Shown piece after piece: positions 24,587 through 33,009 of a stretch of DNA of 64,000 nucleotides. Below the pieces are notes generated by a model. It made no database searches, was not told where the DNA came from, and saw nothing but the letters and a program-made list of their open reading frames with translations. The position numbers and the translations under genes are program-made. The stretch is from assembly GCA_964291465.2 (NCBI GenBank), contig OZ219927.1, forward strand, positions 8,343-72,342, given 5' to 3'. The stretch's first letter is position 1; each line of letters begins with the position of its first letter. Source of the DNA: JAGWBJ01 sp964291465 (GTDB lineage: Bacteria; Chloroflexota; Dehalococcoidia; Lucifugimonadales; JAGWBF01).

Positions 24587-27118
24587 ATGACCACCAGAGA
24601 CCACTCCACCCGATTCCACCCCGACTCCCTGCGTAAGATCCTTGAGCTGGAGAGGAGCACCGGCTTTCGGAACAAGGCCGTGGTGGGCGGGCTGGACGCC
24701 TTCCTCAAGCTCCAGGCCCGGGAGCTGGCGCCCCTGGCCGGCGACGGCGACCCGGGCGGCCTCCTCGACGTGACCTACGGCGACCTCACGCCCCGCGACC
24801 GGGCCGCTTGGGCCCAACGCTGGCTGTCGAGGCTGGACGACGGGCCGCGGGCTGCGCCGACCGAGCCGCCGCCGGAAGCGCCGGCCGGACCATCGGAAGA
24901 TGGTCCCTCGGGTTCCGGACCGGAGCCGGGCGCGGGGGCCGAGGCAAGCGACTCCAACAAAGGCGTTGCACCCTCTGGACCGGTCTCGGGACCGACGCTG
25001 GAGTCGCCCGTAGACCGGCTGCGGGGAGTCGACACCAAGACTGCGGCAAAGCTGGACCGGCTGGGGGTGTACACGGTCAGAGACCTCCTGTACCTGATGC
25101 CCAGGAGGCACCGGGACTTCTCCAAGGTGTCCACGGTCGCCGAGCTGGTCCCAGGAGAAGAGCAGACGGTGGTGGCCACGGTGTGGGAGGCGCGGGAGAT
25201 TGCCCTGGGCCAGAGCCGGCGCAGGGGCACCGAGGCGGTGTTCAGCGACGAGACCGGCAACGTGCGGGCCGTGTGGTTCGGAAACCGGTACGTTGCCAAG
25301 ACCCTCAAGGTCGGGGCCCGAGTGGCCGTAAGCGGGTCCGTGGAGGCGTACAGGGGAAGGCTGCAGTTCGCGTCCCCCGAATTCGAGGTCCTGGACCGCA
25401 AGGACAGCCTCATCCACACCGGCAGGCTGGTCCCTGTCTACCCCTTGACCGAGGGGCTCACCGCCCGGAGAGTCAGGACCATCGTGTGGCAGGCCCTGGA
25501 GGACTGGGCCCCTCGCATCGAGGAGTTCCTACCCGAGGAGCTACGGCGCAGGGCCGGCCTGATGGACCTGGCCCCGGCCGTCCGGCAGGTGCACTACCCC
25601 TCGGACCTGGCGACCCTGGAGGAGGCGAGGAGGCGGCTGGCCTTCGACGAGCTGCTGCTCCTGCAGATCGCCGTCCTCGCCAGGCGCCGGAGCTGGCGTG
25701 AGGACGTCGAGGGTGTCGCCCTGGGCCTTGACCGGGGCCTGGTCGACCACTTCATCGCGTCCCTTCCCTTCGGTCTGACCGCGGCCCAGAAGCGGTGCAT
25801 CGACGAGGTGCTGGACGACCTGGCCAGGGGCACTCCTCCCATGAACCGCCTACTCCAGGGGGAAGTGGGGAGCGGCAAGACGGTGGTGGCCCTGGCCGCG
25901 CTGCTGGCCTCGGTCGCCGGCGGTCACCAGGCCTCCATCATGGTGCCCACCGAGGTGCTGGCGGAGCAGCACTTCGCGACGGTGTCGGACCTCCTGGCAG
26001 GCCTCGGGAGCGCCGTCCACGAGGAGAACCTGGTCTCGGTACACGTCGACTCACGTGCCGAGCCACTGTCGGTGGGCCTCCTGACGGGCAGCACCCGGCC
26101 GGCCCTGAAGCGGGAGCTGCGAAAGCGGGCGTCCGAGGGCAGGCTGGACATCGTCATCGGCACGCACGCTCTGATCCAGGAGGGAGTGGAGGTCCCCCGC
26201 CTGGCCCTGGCGGTCACCGACGAGCAGCACAGGTTCGGCGTCGCCCAGAGAGCGGCGCTGCGCCGCAAGGGCGAGACCACGCCCCACGTCCTGGTCATGA
26301 CGGCAACTCCAATACCCAGGACGCTGGCCCTCACCCTGTACGGCGACCTGGACATCTCGACCATCGACGAGCTGCCTCCCGGCCGCCAGCAGGTGCGGAC
26401 GCGCCACGTGCCCTCCTCCCGGCGAGACGAGGCGTACGACTTCGTGAGGAAGCAGGTCATAGGCGGCAGGCAGGCCTTCATCATCTGCCCCCTGATCGAG
26501 GAGTCCGAGGCCGTGGAGGCCCGGGCGGCCTCGGAGGAGCACAAGCGCCTCTCCAACGACGTCTTCCCGGACCTGAGGCTGGGCCTTCTCCACGGCAGGA
26601 TGAAACCCCGGGAGAAAGAGAGGGTCATGCGCAGCTTCAGGGACGGGGACACGGACATACTGGTGTCGACGGCCGTGGTCGAGGTGGGCATCGACGTGCC
26701 CAACGCCACGGTGATGGTGGTGGAGGGCGCTCACCGGTTCGGCCTCTCCCAGCTTCATCAGTTCCGGGGCCGGGTCGGCCGCGGCGAGCACAGGAGCTAC
26801 TGCCTGCTCCTCTCCGAGTACTCCACGGCAGAGGCCCAGGAGCGGCTGGACGCCGTGGAGAGGATCCACGACGGGTTCGCGTTGGCCGAAGAGGACCTGC
26901 GCCTCCGGGGGCCGGGCGACTTCTTCGGCACCCGCCAGAGCGGGCTGCCCAGCCTGAAAGCGGCGCGCCTGTCGGACCAGGACATCCTGCGCAAGGCCAG
27001 GGAGGTTGCGGGGCAGGTGCTGGAGGAGGACCCGGACCTGGAGCGGCCCGACCACCGGCGGCTGGCCCTGGAGGTGGCCCGCTTCGTGGCGCAGGCAGGC
27101 GAGGGCGCCCAGCCGTGA
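24587..27118 (+). CDS. recG: ATP-dependent DNA helicase RecG
   Basis: Branch-migrating helicase for stalled forks and recombination intermediates. The 843 residues carry an N-terminal extension of about 140 residues rich in Pro, Gly and Ser, then the OB-fold wedge domain (GVDTKTAAKLDRLGVYTVRDLL onward), Walker A GEVGSGKT at 425-432, the DEQH box, TATPIPRTL motif III, VVEVGIDVPNATVM and QFRGRVGRGEHRSYC. The extension also occurs in some other phyla and makes the protein longer than the E. coli form. Start choice follows the predicted leaderless promoter. Confidence 0.96.
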   Translation: MTTRDHSTRFHPDSLRKILELERSTGFRNKAVVGGLDAFLKLQARELAPLAGDGDPGGLLDVTYGDLTPRDRAAWAQRWLSRLDDGPRAAPTEPPPEAPAGPSEDGPSGSGPEPGAGAEASDSNKGVAPSGPVSGPTLESPVDRLRGVDTKTAAKLDRLGVYTVRDLLYLMPRRHRDFSKVSTVAELVPGEEQTVVATVWEAREIALGQSRRRGTEAVFSDETGNVRAVWFGNRYVAKTLKVGARVAVSGSVEAYRGRLQFASPEFEVLDRKDSLIHTGRLVPVYPLTEGLTARRVRTIVWQALEDWAPRIEEFLPEELRRRAGLMDLAPAVRQVHYPSDLATLEEARRRLAFDELLLLQIAVLARRRSWREDVEGVALGLDRGLVDHFIASLPFGLTAAQKRCIDEVLDDLARGTPPMNRLLQGEVGSGKTVVALAALLASVAGGHQASIMVPTEVLAEQHFATVSDLLAGLGSAVHEENLVSVHVDSRAEPLSVGLLTGSTRPALKRELRKRASEGRLDIVIGTHALIQEGVEVPRLALAVTDEQHRFGVAQRAALRRKGETTPHVLVMTATPIPRTLALTLYGDLDISTIDELPPGRQQVRTRHVPSSRRDEAYDFVRKQVIGGRQAFIICPLIEESEAVEARAASEEHKRLSNDVFPDLRLGLLHGRMKPREKERVMRSFRDGDTDILVSTAVVEVGIDVPNATVMVVEGAHRFGLSQLHQFRGRVGRGEHRSYCLLLSEYSTAEAQERLDAVERIHDGFALAEEDLRLRGPGDFFGTRQSGLPSLKAARLSDQDILRKAREVAGQVLEEDPDLERPDHRRLALEVARFVAQAGEGAQP

Positions 27119-27126
27119 AGGGCCCA

Positions 27127-27153
27127 TTGATTGCATCGCAATCATGTTATAAT
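27127..27153 (+). promoter_or_regulatory. Promoter of the toxin-antitoxin operon
   Basis: TTGATT, 15 bases, and TATAAT with a TGT extension, 30 bases before the antitoxin ATG. Confidence 0.6.
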
Positions 27154-27172
27154 CCGTCCGCAATGCATGCGG
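27128..27172. promoter_or_regulatory. Two inverted repeats, probable antitoxin operators
   Basis: TGATTGC-ATC-GCAATCA (27128-27144) fills the promoter spacer, and CCGCA-ATGCA-TGCGG (27158-27172) lies just after the -10 and touches the ribosome site. Autoregulation by the antitoxin-toxin complex is the expected use. Confidence 0.6.
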
Positions 27173-27182
27173 AGGCGAGCCC

Positions 27183-27428
27183 ATGGCCAGCATAACGGTA
27201 CGCAACCTGGACGAGGGGCTGAAGCGGCGGCTGCGCATTCGCGCGGCGGAGAACGGCCGCTCGATGGAGCAGGAGGCCAGGGAGATTCTGCGGGCAGCCC
27301 TGGACGGGGAGGCGGCGCCGGCTAAGGGCCTGGGAACGGCGATTCACGAGCGGTTCAAGCCCTTCGGCGGCGTGGAGCTGGAGATCCCGCCAAGGGAGCC
27401 CATGCGCGAGCCGCCCCGGTTCGACTGA
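27183..27428 (+). CDS. FitA-like ribbon-helix-helix antitoxin
   Basis: Antitoxin of the FitA/VapB type. The 81 residues begin ASITVRNLDEGLKRRLRIRA, a ribbon-helix-helix DNA-binding domain, with the family sequence NGRSMEQEAREIL following. The C-terminal half (about 50-81, proline-rich, ending REPPRFD) is the usual toxin-wrapping tail. It would block the PIN toxin encoded next and bind its own promoter, where two inverted repeats lie. The ATG follows GGAGG at eight bases. Confidence 0.9.
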   Translation: MASITVRNLDEGLKRRLRIRAAENGRSMEQEAREILRAALDGEAAPAKGLGTAIHERFKPFGGVELEIPPREPMREPPRFD

Positions 27429-27437
27429 GGCGCGGCG

Positions 27438-27860
27438 ATGATCGTCCTTGACACGAACGTGGTCTCGGAGCTGATGCTGCCCAGTCCTGCTGCCGGCGTC
27501 ATCCAGTGGGTCCACCGGCAGGCGCGGCTGGACCTGTACCTATCGACCATCAGCGAAGCCGAGCTACGTTACGGCGCCGAGATACTTCCAGCAGGCCAAC
27601 GCCGCGACAGGCTGGTTGCGGAGGTCGATGGAATGCTTCGGGAGGACTTTGCCGGGCGCATCCTCCCCTTCGACAGCGGCGCCGCCCAAGCCTATGCGGT
27701 CATAGCGGCGGCGCGCCGGGCCGCGGGGCGTCCCATCAGCCACCCCGACTGCCAGATCGCGGCCATCGCCCGCTCCCGGGGAGCGTCGGTGGCAACCAGG
27801 GACGTGGACGGCTTCCAGGGCTGCGGCATCGACGTGATCGATCCCTGGGGAGGGGTATGA
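27438..27860 (+). CDS. FitB/VapC-type PIN-domain toxin
   Basis: Metal-dependent ribonuclease toxin of 140 residues. The PIN acidic residues are all present: D5 (VLDTNVVSEL), E42 (SEAELRYG), D104 (HPDCQIAAIA) and D122 (TRDVDGF). Nothing suggests inactivation. Typical targets of VapC-like toxins are tRNAs or rRNA, but the target here is unknown. It follows the antitoxin by nine bases. The pair is convergent with the AAA+/DUF4143 gene, 93 bases away, a gap in which I see no gene. Confidence 0.9.
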   Translation: MIVLDTNVVSELMLPSPAAGVIQWVHRQARLDLYLSTISEAELRYGAEILPAGQRRDRLVAEVDGMLREDFAGRILPFDSGAAQAYAVIAAARRAAGRPISHPDCQIAAIARSRGASVATRDVDGFQGCGIDVIDPWGGV

Positions 27861-27953
27861 GCGGCAAGAGGCTCGTCGCCGCGGTCGGGGACTACCTCCC
27901 CTCAAGTCCCGAGCTCTCGGGTCTGGCTGGCGGGTGCTCGGGAAGTGGCCCTC

Positions 27954-29252
27954 CTACCGGGAGAGGAGCGTCTCGGGCCGGGCTGTGACTCCTGAGCCAG
28001 TCCCCGCCGGGTGGCCGTCGCACAGGGCGCGGACCGGCACGGCGAACATGCCGTCCCCGAAACCGGCGGTTACTTCTCCGTCGTAGACCACTACCCCGGA
28101 GGCGAACCGGCCGGCCGCCGCCCTCTGCAGCTTGCGAAGGCCTCGAAAGTCCGAGGGGGTCACCGTGGCGGCGGCCTTCACCTCGACCCCGGCCACCGCC
28201 GAGCCCTGCTCGATGACCACGTCCACCTCCGCCTGGTCCCTGTCCCTGTAGTGGTAGAAGGCCGGGGGTGGGTCCTGGCATACGGCCTGGCGCCGTAGCT
28301 CCTGGAATACGAAGGTCTCCAGGATCTGCCCCAGGAGGGTGCGGTCCCGGGCCAGCAAGCCCGGGTTGGCCCCCATCAGGGCGCACCCCAGGCCGGTGTC
28401 GCCGATGTGGAGCTTGGGGCTCTTGACCAGCCGGTCCAGCCGGTTGCCGTGCCAAGGCGGGACCCGGTCGATGAGAAAGAGACGCTCCAGCAGTCCTATG
28501 TAGTCGCCGATGGTTGGGCGGCTGAGCTGGAAGGGTGATGCCAGGTCGGATAGGTTGTACAGCCGGCCCGTCTGTGACGCGGCGGCTGCGAGCAGGCGGG
28601 GCAGTACGTCCAGGGCGCTGACCCTGGCCATGTCCCGCACGTCCCGCTGGAGCTGGGCGTCTATGAAGCTCCGGTACCAGTTGGCGCGGCGGCGGGCGGT
28701 GGGGCGGGCCAGAGCCGCCGGATACCCGCCTGCAGCCATGCGGGCCCCCATATCGTCGCCAAGACGGCGGGTGGTGGCCGTCGGGAAGGTCCCGCGGAAC
28801 AGGTCGTCGAGAAAGCTGGGAACTCCCCCTTCTATTTCGCTCTGGGAGAGGGGGTGGAGCTGCAGCACCTCCATACGGCCGGCCAGCGAGTCTGAAAGCG
28901 CGGGCATCAGGAGGACCTGGGCGGAGCCGGTGAGCAGGAACCGTCCGGGGATGCGGTGGGTATCTATCTCCCGTTTCAGGGCGGTGAACAGGGATGGAAC
29001 GTGCTGCACTTCGTCGAGGATTACCCGCTCTTCCAACCCGCCGACGAACCCACCCGGATCGGCGTCCGCGGCGGCGCGGGCAACGGCGTCGTCGAAGCTG
29101 ATATAGCGGTATCCCATGGAGGCGCCGACCTGGCGGGCAAGGGTGGTCTTGCCGCACTGCCGCGGACCGTGAATGAGCACCGCGGGCGAATCGGCCAGCG
29201 CCTCCAGCAGGGGACCCTCGGCATGGCGGGGGTAAAGGGGTACCGCATTCAT
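27954..29252 (-). CDS. AAA+ ATPase with C-terminal DUF4143 domain
   Basis: A 432-residue P-loop ATPase of the AAA_14/DUF4143 type. Walker A is GPRQCGKTT at 29-37, Walker B VILDEVQHVP near 77-86, and LLTGSAQVLL forms the sensor-like strand. A winged-helix segment (SDLASPFQLSRPTIGDYIGLLERLFLI, quoted only in part by SRPTIGDY) comes next, then DUF4143 with a nuclease-like core: HYRDRDQAEVDVVI and GVEVKAAATVTPSDFRGL. The E-V-K pattern looks like a PD-(D/E)XK fold. These proteins are common, often accessory, and of unknown function. Here it lies next to a toxin-antitoxin pair and its whole 5' region is a repeat array. Confidence 0.9.
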   Translation of the reverse strand: MNAVPLYPRHAEGPLLEALADSPAVLIHGPRQCGKTTLARQVGASMGYRYISFDDAVARAAADADPGGFVGGLEERVILDEVQHVPSLFTALKREIDTHRIPGRFLLTGSAQVLLMPALSDSLAGRMEVLQLHPLSQSEIEGGVPSFLDDLFRGTFPTATTRRLGDDMGARMAAGGYPAALARPTARRRANWYRSFIDAQLQRDVRDMARVSALDVLPRLLAAAASQTGRLYNLSDLASPFQLSRPTIGDYIGLLERLFLIDRVPPWHGNRLDRLVKSPKLHIGDTGLGCALMGANPGLLARDRTLLGQILETFVFQELRRQAVCQDPPPAFYHYRDRDQAEVDVVIEQGSAVAGVEVKAAATVTPSDFRGLRKLQRAAAGRFASGVVVYDGEVTAGFGDGMFAVPVRALCDGHPAGTGSGVTARPETLLSR

Positions 29253-29414
29253 CGTCTGATTGTAACCCTAAGGTGCGGCAGATTGCAAGGTTGAGATGCG
29301 TCCAATTGAAAGGTTATATACCGGCAGATTGCAATGTTTAATCTCGGCAGATTGCAAGGTTATAGGTACGGCAGATTGCAAGGTTGGACCTCGGCTGATT
29401 GAAACCCCAGGCCT
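29253..29414. repeat. Array of seven 23-bp repeats directly upstream of the ATPase gene
   Basis: Unit starts are 29253, 29276, 29299, 29322, 29345, 29369 and 29392; one unit is 24 bp, the others 23. The core CGGCAGATTGCAAGGTT is best kept in units 2, 4, 5 and 6 as numbered left to right; the last 6-7 bases vary. The first and last units are the most degenerate and resemble each other (CTGATTG and ACCC). The array begins at the base just before the ATPase ATG. Confidence 0.9.
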
Positions 29415-29576
29415 GTCCGCACGCGAGACGGGGCCTCTCCTCGGTGGCGGCAAGCAAGGAGACCACGCCGGTGAGGAGGGCCGCCTGGGGCCGAGGCGGC
29501 CGGGTAGCTAGGCGGGCCCATGGCGATGTGGTAGCATAGACTAGACCACGGGGCGCCGTTTGGGGGGAAGGCCATC

Positions 29577-31253
29577 GTGTCAGGAATCGTTCGTGACCTC
29601 ATCGTGGACAAGGTCCGCGCGGCCGTCGAGGAGGCCCGCGGCGCCGGCGTGCTGAGTCTGGATACCCTTCCCGACATCGCCGTAGAACGTCCCTCAAACC
29701 CCGAGCACGGCGACTTCGCCTCCAGCCTGCCCTTGAGGCTGGCCCGCGCCACCCGGATCAGCCCCATCGTAATGGCCGAGGAGCTGGTGAAGCTGGTCCC
29801 TCCGGGGGAGGAGGTCGACCGGGTCTGGGCGGCTCCGCCGGGCTTCATCAACTTCCGCCTTCGCGACGGGTGGCTGGCCGGCCAGGTGGAGTCCATCCGG
29901 GAGGCCGGAGCGGCCTACGGGGACGTGCGGCTGGGACGGGGGCGCTCGGTGATCGTCGAGTTCGTGAGCGTCAATCCCACGGGCCCCGTACACGTGGGAC
30001 ACACCCGGGGCGCCGTGCTGGGAAGCACCCTGGCCCGGGTCCTGGCGGCTGCCGGGTACTCCGTGACCCGCGAGTACTACGTCAACGACGCCGGCAGCCA
30101 GATGGACGCCTTCTACGCCTCGATACTGGCCCGTTACAAGCAGGCCCTGGGCCGCGACGACTCCCTTCCGCCGGGGGGCTACGCCGGGGACTACGTCGCG
30201 GACCTGGCCGCCGAAATCCTGGAGGAGCAGGGCGACAGGTTCCTCTCCATGGGGCAAGAGGAGGCGCTTCAGGAGCTGGGAGCCCTTGGACGCCGGAAGA
30301 TGGTGTCCCTGATACGGAACGACCTGGAGCACATACGGGTGGAGTTCGATAGCTGGTTCAGCGAGGAGTCCCTGTACCGCGACGGAAAGTACGACCACGC
30401 CATGGAGACGTTGGAGGGTCGAGGCTATATCTCCCAGCGGGAGGGCGCCCGGTGGTTCGCCTCCAGCGCCCTGGGAGAGGACAAGGACAACGTCCTGGTG
30501 CGGTCCACCGGGGCGCCAACCTACTTCGCCTCGGACATCGCTTACCACTACGACAAGCTCCTGGAACGGGGATTCGACCAGGCCATCGACATCTGGGGGG
30601 CGGACCACCAAGGCCACGTCTCCCGCCTGAAGGCGGCCATGGCGGCCCTGGACCTGGACCCCGACCGCCTCACCATCGTGATCTCCCAGATGGTCACCCT
30701 CAAGCGGGGGACCGAGGTGGTCCGGGCGTCCAAGCGGACCGGGGAGTTCATCACCCTGCGGGAGCTGGTGGACGAGGTGGGGGCTGACGCCTGCCGCTAC
30801 TTCTTCCTGGCCCGGACACCCTCCACGCAGATGGAGTTCGACCTGGAGCTGGCCAAGAAGGAGTCGACGGAGAACCCCGTCTACTACGTGCAGTACGGCC
30901 ACGCCCGCATCGCGGGCATTCTGACCAACGCCCGGGCCCAGGGCATCGACTGGACGGACGGCGACGTTTCTCTCCTTACCCATCCCAGCGAGGTGGCGTT
31001 GGTCCGCAAGATGCTGCTCCTGCCCGAGCTGGTGGAGAACATGGCCCGCACCCTGGAGCCTCACCACCTGCCCCACTACGCCCTGGAGCTAGCGACCGCG
31101 TTCCATTGGTTCTACGAGAACTGCCGTGTGCTCTCCAGCAACCCCGAGGACTATCCCATGACCCTGGCCCGGCTGAAGCTGGCAGAGGCGGCCAAGACCG
31201 TCCTCTCCAAGACCCTGTATCTCATGGACATGACCGCCCCCGAGAAGATGTAG
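29577..31253 (+). CDS. argS: Arginyl-tRNA synthetase
   Basis: Class I synthetase for tRNA-Arg, 558 residues. The N-terminal Add1 tRNA-elbow domain (about 1-115) has NPEHGDFASS. The catalytic HIGH-type motif is HVGH at 139-142 within NPTGPVHVGHTRGAV. YYVNDAGSQM, WGADHQGHVSR, MVTLKRG and KRTGEFITLREL follow, and the C-terminal DALR anticodon-binding domain ends the protein. As in many ArgRS there is no classical KMSKS. It starts with GTG after GGGGGGAAGG. A TGG-TAGCAT extended -10 about 40 bases upstream is a possible promoter; I see nothing else in the 160 bases after the repeat array. Confidence 0.97.
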   Translation: MSGIVRDLIVDKVRAAVEEARGAGVLSLDTLPDIAVERPSNPEHGDFASSLPLRLARATRISPIVMAEELVKLVPPGEEVDRVWAAPPGFINFRLRDGWLAGQVESIREAGAAYGDVRLGRGRSVIVEFVSVNPTGPVHVGHTRGAVLGSTLARVLAAAGYSVTREYYVNDAGSQMDAFYASILARYKQALGRDDSLPPGGYAGDYVADLAAEILEEQGDRFLSMGQEEALQELGALGRRKMVSLIRNDLEHIRVEFDSWFSEESLYRDGKYDHAMETLEGRGYISQREGARWFASSALGEDKDNVLVRSTGAPTYFASDIAYHYDKLLERGFDQAIDIWGADHQGHVSRLKAAMAALDLDPDRLTIVISQMVTLKRGTEVVRASKRTGEFITLRELVDEVGADACRYFFLARTPSTQMEFDLELAKKESTENPVYYVQYGHARIAGILTNARAQGIDWTDGDVSLLTHPSEVALVRKMLLLPELVENMARTLEPHHLPHYALELATAFHWFYENCRVLSSNPEDYPMTLARLKLAEAAKTVLSKTLYLMDMTAPEKM

Positions 31254-31263
31254 GGCAGCGGCT

Positions 31264-32292
31264 GTGACCGACCGCCTCGTATCCGGTAAGACGTTGGAGG
31301 ACGACGCCGGGCTGGACTCGTCCCTGCGGCCCAGGCGGCTCGAGGACTTCGTCGGCCAGGACACCGTCAAGGAGAACCTGAGCATCGCCATGCAGGCGGC
31401 CAGGATGCGCGGGGAGCCCCTGGATCACGTCATCGTCTACGGCCCCCCCGGGCTGGGCAAGACCACCCTGGCGAACATCATCGCCCACGAGATGGAAGCC
31501 GGCATCAAGGTGACCTCGGGGCCGGCTGTGGAGCGCCCCGGGGACATGGCGGCCATACTCAGCAGCGTCAACACGGGAGACGTGCTGTTCGTGGACGAGG
31601 TGCACCGGCTCAGCCGGGTCGTAGAGGAGGTCCTCTACCCCGCCATGGAGGACTTCTTCCTGTCGTGGGTGGTGGGCAAGGGCCTGGGTGCCCGCAGCAT
31701 AAACCTGCGCATCAATCCCTTTACCCTGATAGGCGCCACCACCCGGTTCGGCATGGTCAGCCCTCCCCTGAGGGACAGGTTCGGAGCTGTGTTCCACATG
31801 GACTTCTATGACAACGGCTCCATGGAGGTCATCGTGGCCCGGTCGGCGCGCATACTGGGCGTGGCCATAGACGACGGCGGCGTGTCGGAGATCGCACGCC
31901 GCTCCAGGGGCACGCCCAGGGTCGCCAACCGCCTCCTCAAACGCACCAGGGACTATGCTCAGGTTATGGCGGATGGTAGAATAACCCGTGAGGTGGCCCT
32001 GGAGGCCCTGGCCAAGCTGGAGGTGGACCCGCTGGGCTTGGACCAGGTGGACCACAGGCTCCTGAGCAGCGTGGTGGACAAGTTCTCGGGAGGGCCGGTG
32101 GGTCTGGACACCCTGGCGGCCTCCATCGGTGAGGACGCGGACACCATCATGGACATCTACGAGCCCTACCTGCTTCAGCTTGGATTTCTGGACAGGACCC
32201 CAAGGGGCAGGGTGGCCACCCTGCGGGGTTATCGCCATCTGGGGCGGGAGTACACCAGGCAGCCCGAGCCGCCCCAGGGGAAGCTTCTGTAG
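31264..32292 (+). CDS. ruvB: Holliday junction DNA helicase RuvB
   Basis: AAA+ motor that drives branch migration with RuvA. The 342 residues carry RPRRLEDFVGQ near 22-32, Walker A GPPGLGKT at 60-67, Walker B LFVDEVHRLSR, the sensor GATTRFGMVS, arginine finger region DRFGAVFHMDFY, and the C-terminal winged helix with RTPRGRVAT. ruvA and ruvC are not adjacent. It begins with GTG 10 bases after argS. Confidence 0.97.
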   Translation: MTDRLVSGKTLEDDAGLDSSLRPRRLEDFVGQDTVKENLSIAMQAARMRGEPLDHVIVYGPPGLGKTTLANIIAHEMEAGIKVTSGPAVERPGDMAAILSSVNTGDVLFVDEVHRLSRVVEEVLYPAMEDFFLSWVVGKGLGARSINLRINPFTLIGATTRFGMVSPPLRDRFGAVFHMDFYDNGSMEVIVARSARILGVAIDDGGVSEIARRSRGTPRVANRLLKRTRDYAQVMADGRITREVALEALAKLEVDPLGLDQVDHRLLSSVVDKFSGGPVGLDTLAASIGEDADTIMDIYEPYLLQLGFLDRTPRGRVATLRGYRHLGREYTRQPEPPQGKLL

Positions 32293-32335
32293 GACCGGGC
32301 CCCGGGTCACTGCCGGACTGGCGAGGAGACGGCCG

Positions 32336-32992
32336 ATGCTGTACGAGCTGCGCATCTACGAGGCGATGCCCGGGAGGCTGCCCGCCTTGAACGACAGGTT
32401 CGCGAAACACACGTGCGGGCTCTTTGCCAAGCACGGCATCGACATGCTGGCCTTCTGGACCGAGGAGATCGGCACGAGCAACCGGCTGACATACATCAAC
32501 GTCTTCCCGGACGTGGCTGCCCGCGAGTCCCGTGTGGCGGCCTTCGGAGCCGACCCCCAGTGGCAGCGCGTAAAGGCCGAGACCGAGGTGGACGGGCCCC
32601 TGGTGGACGTCATCCACAACACCTTCATGGGACTCACCCCCTACTCTCCCCAGCCCAGGATCACCACCAACGTGCAGGAGCTCCGCATCTACGAGGCGAT
32701 GCCCGGCAAGATGGACGCCCTGCACCAGCGGTTCGCCGACCACACCATGGCCCTCTTCGAGAAGCACGGCATGGAGAACGTGGGCTATTGGACCGACCAG
32801 GTGGGCACCAACAACCGGCTGGTGTATATCCTTGGCCACCAGGACCTGGGGAGCCGGGAGAAGAGCTTTGCAGCCTTCCAGTCGGACCCGGAGTGGACCA
32901 GGGCCCGCGCGGCATCGGAAGTAGACGGCCCGCTGGTAAGAAGGAGCCACAGCACCATCCTGCGCCCCACGGACTACTCTCCGGCCCCCTGA
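32336..32992 (+). CDS. Protein with two tandem NIPSNAP domains
   Basis: The 218 residues are an internal duplication. Both halves start with the same ELRIYEAMPG pattern (about 4-13 and 114-123), continue with RFA-HT-LF-KHG and a W/YWT motif, and end near DGPLV. Each half is a ferredoxin-like alpha-beta barrel domain of the NIPSNAP family (Dabb-like). Family proteins are often near catabolic genes, but no reaction is established. The start is ATG behind GAGGAGAC. It sits between ruvB and the F420 genes, 17 bases before cofG, and may be in their transcript. Confidence 0.88.
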   Translation: MLYELRIYEAMPGRLPALNDRFAKHTCGLFAKHGIDMLAFWTEEIGTSNRLTYINVFPDVAARESRVAAFGADPQWQRVKAETEVDGPLVDVIHNTFMGLTPYSPQPRITTNVQELRIYEAMPGKMDALHQRFADHTMALFEKHGMENVGYWTDQVGTNNRLVYILGHQDLGSREKSFAAFQSDPEWTRARAASEVDGPLVRRSHSTILRPTDYSPAP

Positions 32993-33009
32993 CGGGGACA
33001 AACCCGACC

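Noticed and set aside
29253..29414. CRISPR array
   Set aside because: Repeats are degenerate and the variable parts are only 6-7 bases, far too short for spacers; no cas genes nearby.
27183..29414. Complete phage-defence or mobile island
   Set aside because: The toxin-antitoxin pair and ATPase look accessory, but there are no integrase, transposase or att-like repeats at the borders with recG or argS.
29268..29511. Small proteins encoded across the repeat array on either strand
   Set aside because: Their sequence simply mirrors the repeat (recurring LQSA-type blocks), with no ribosome site.
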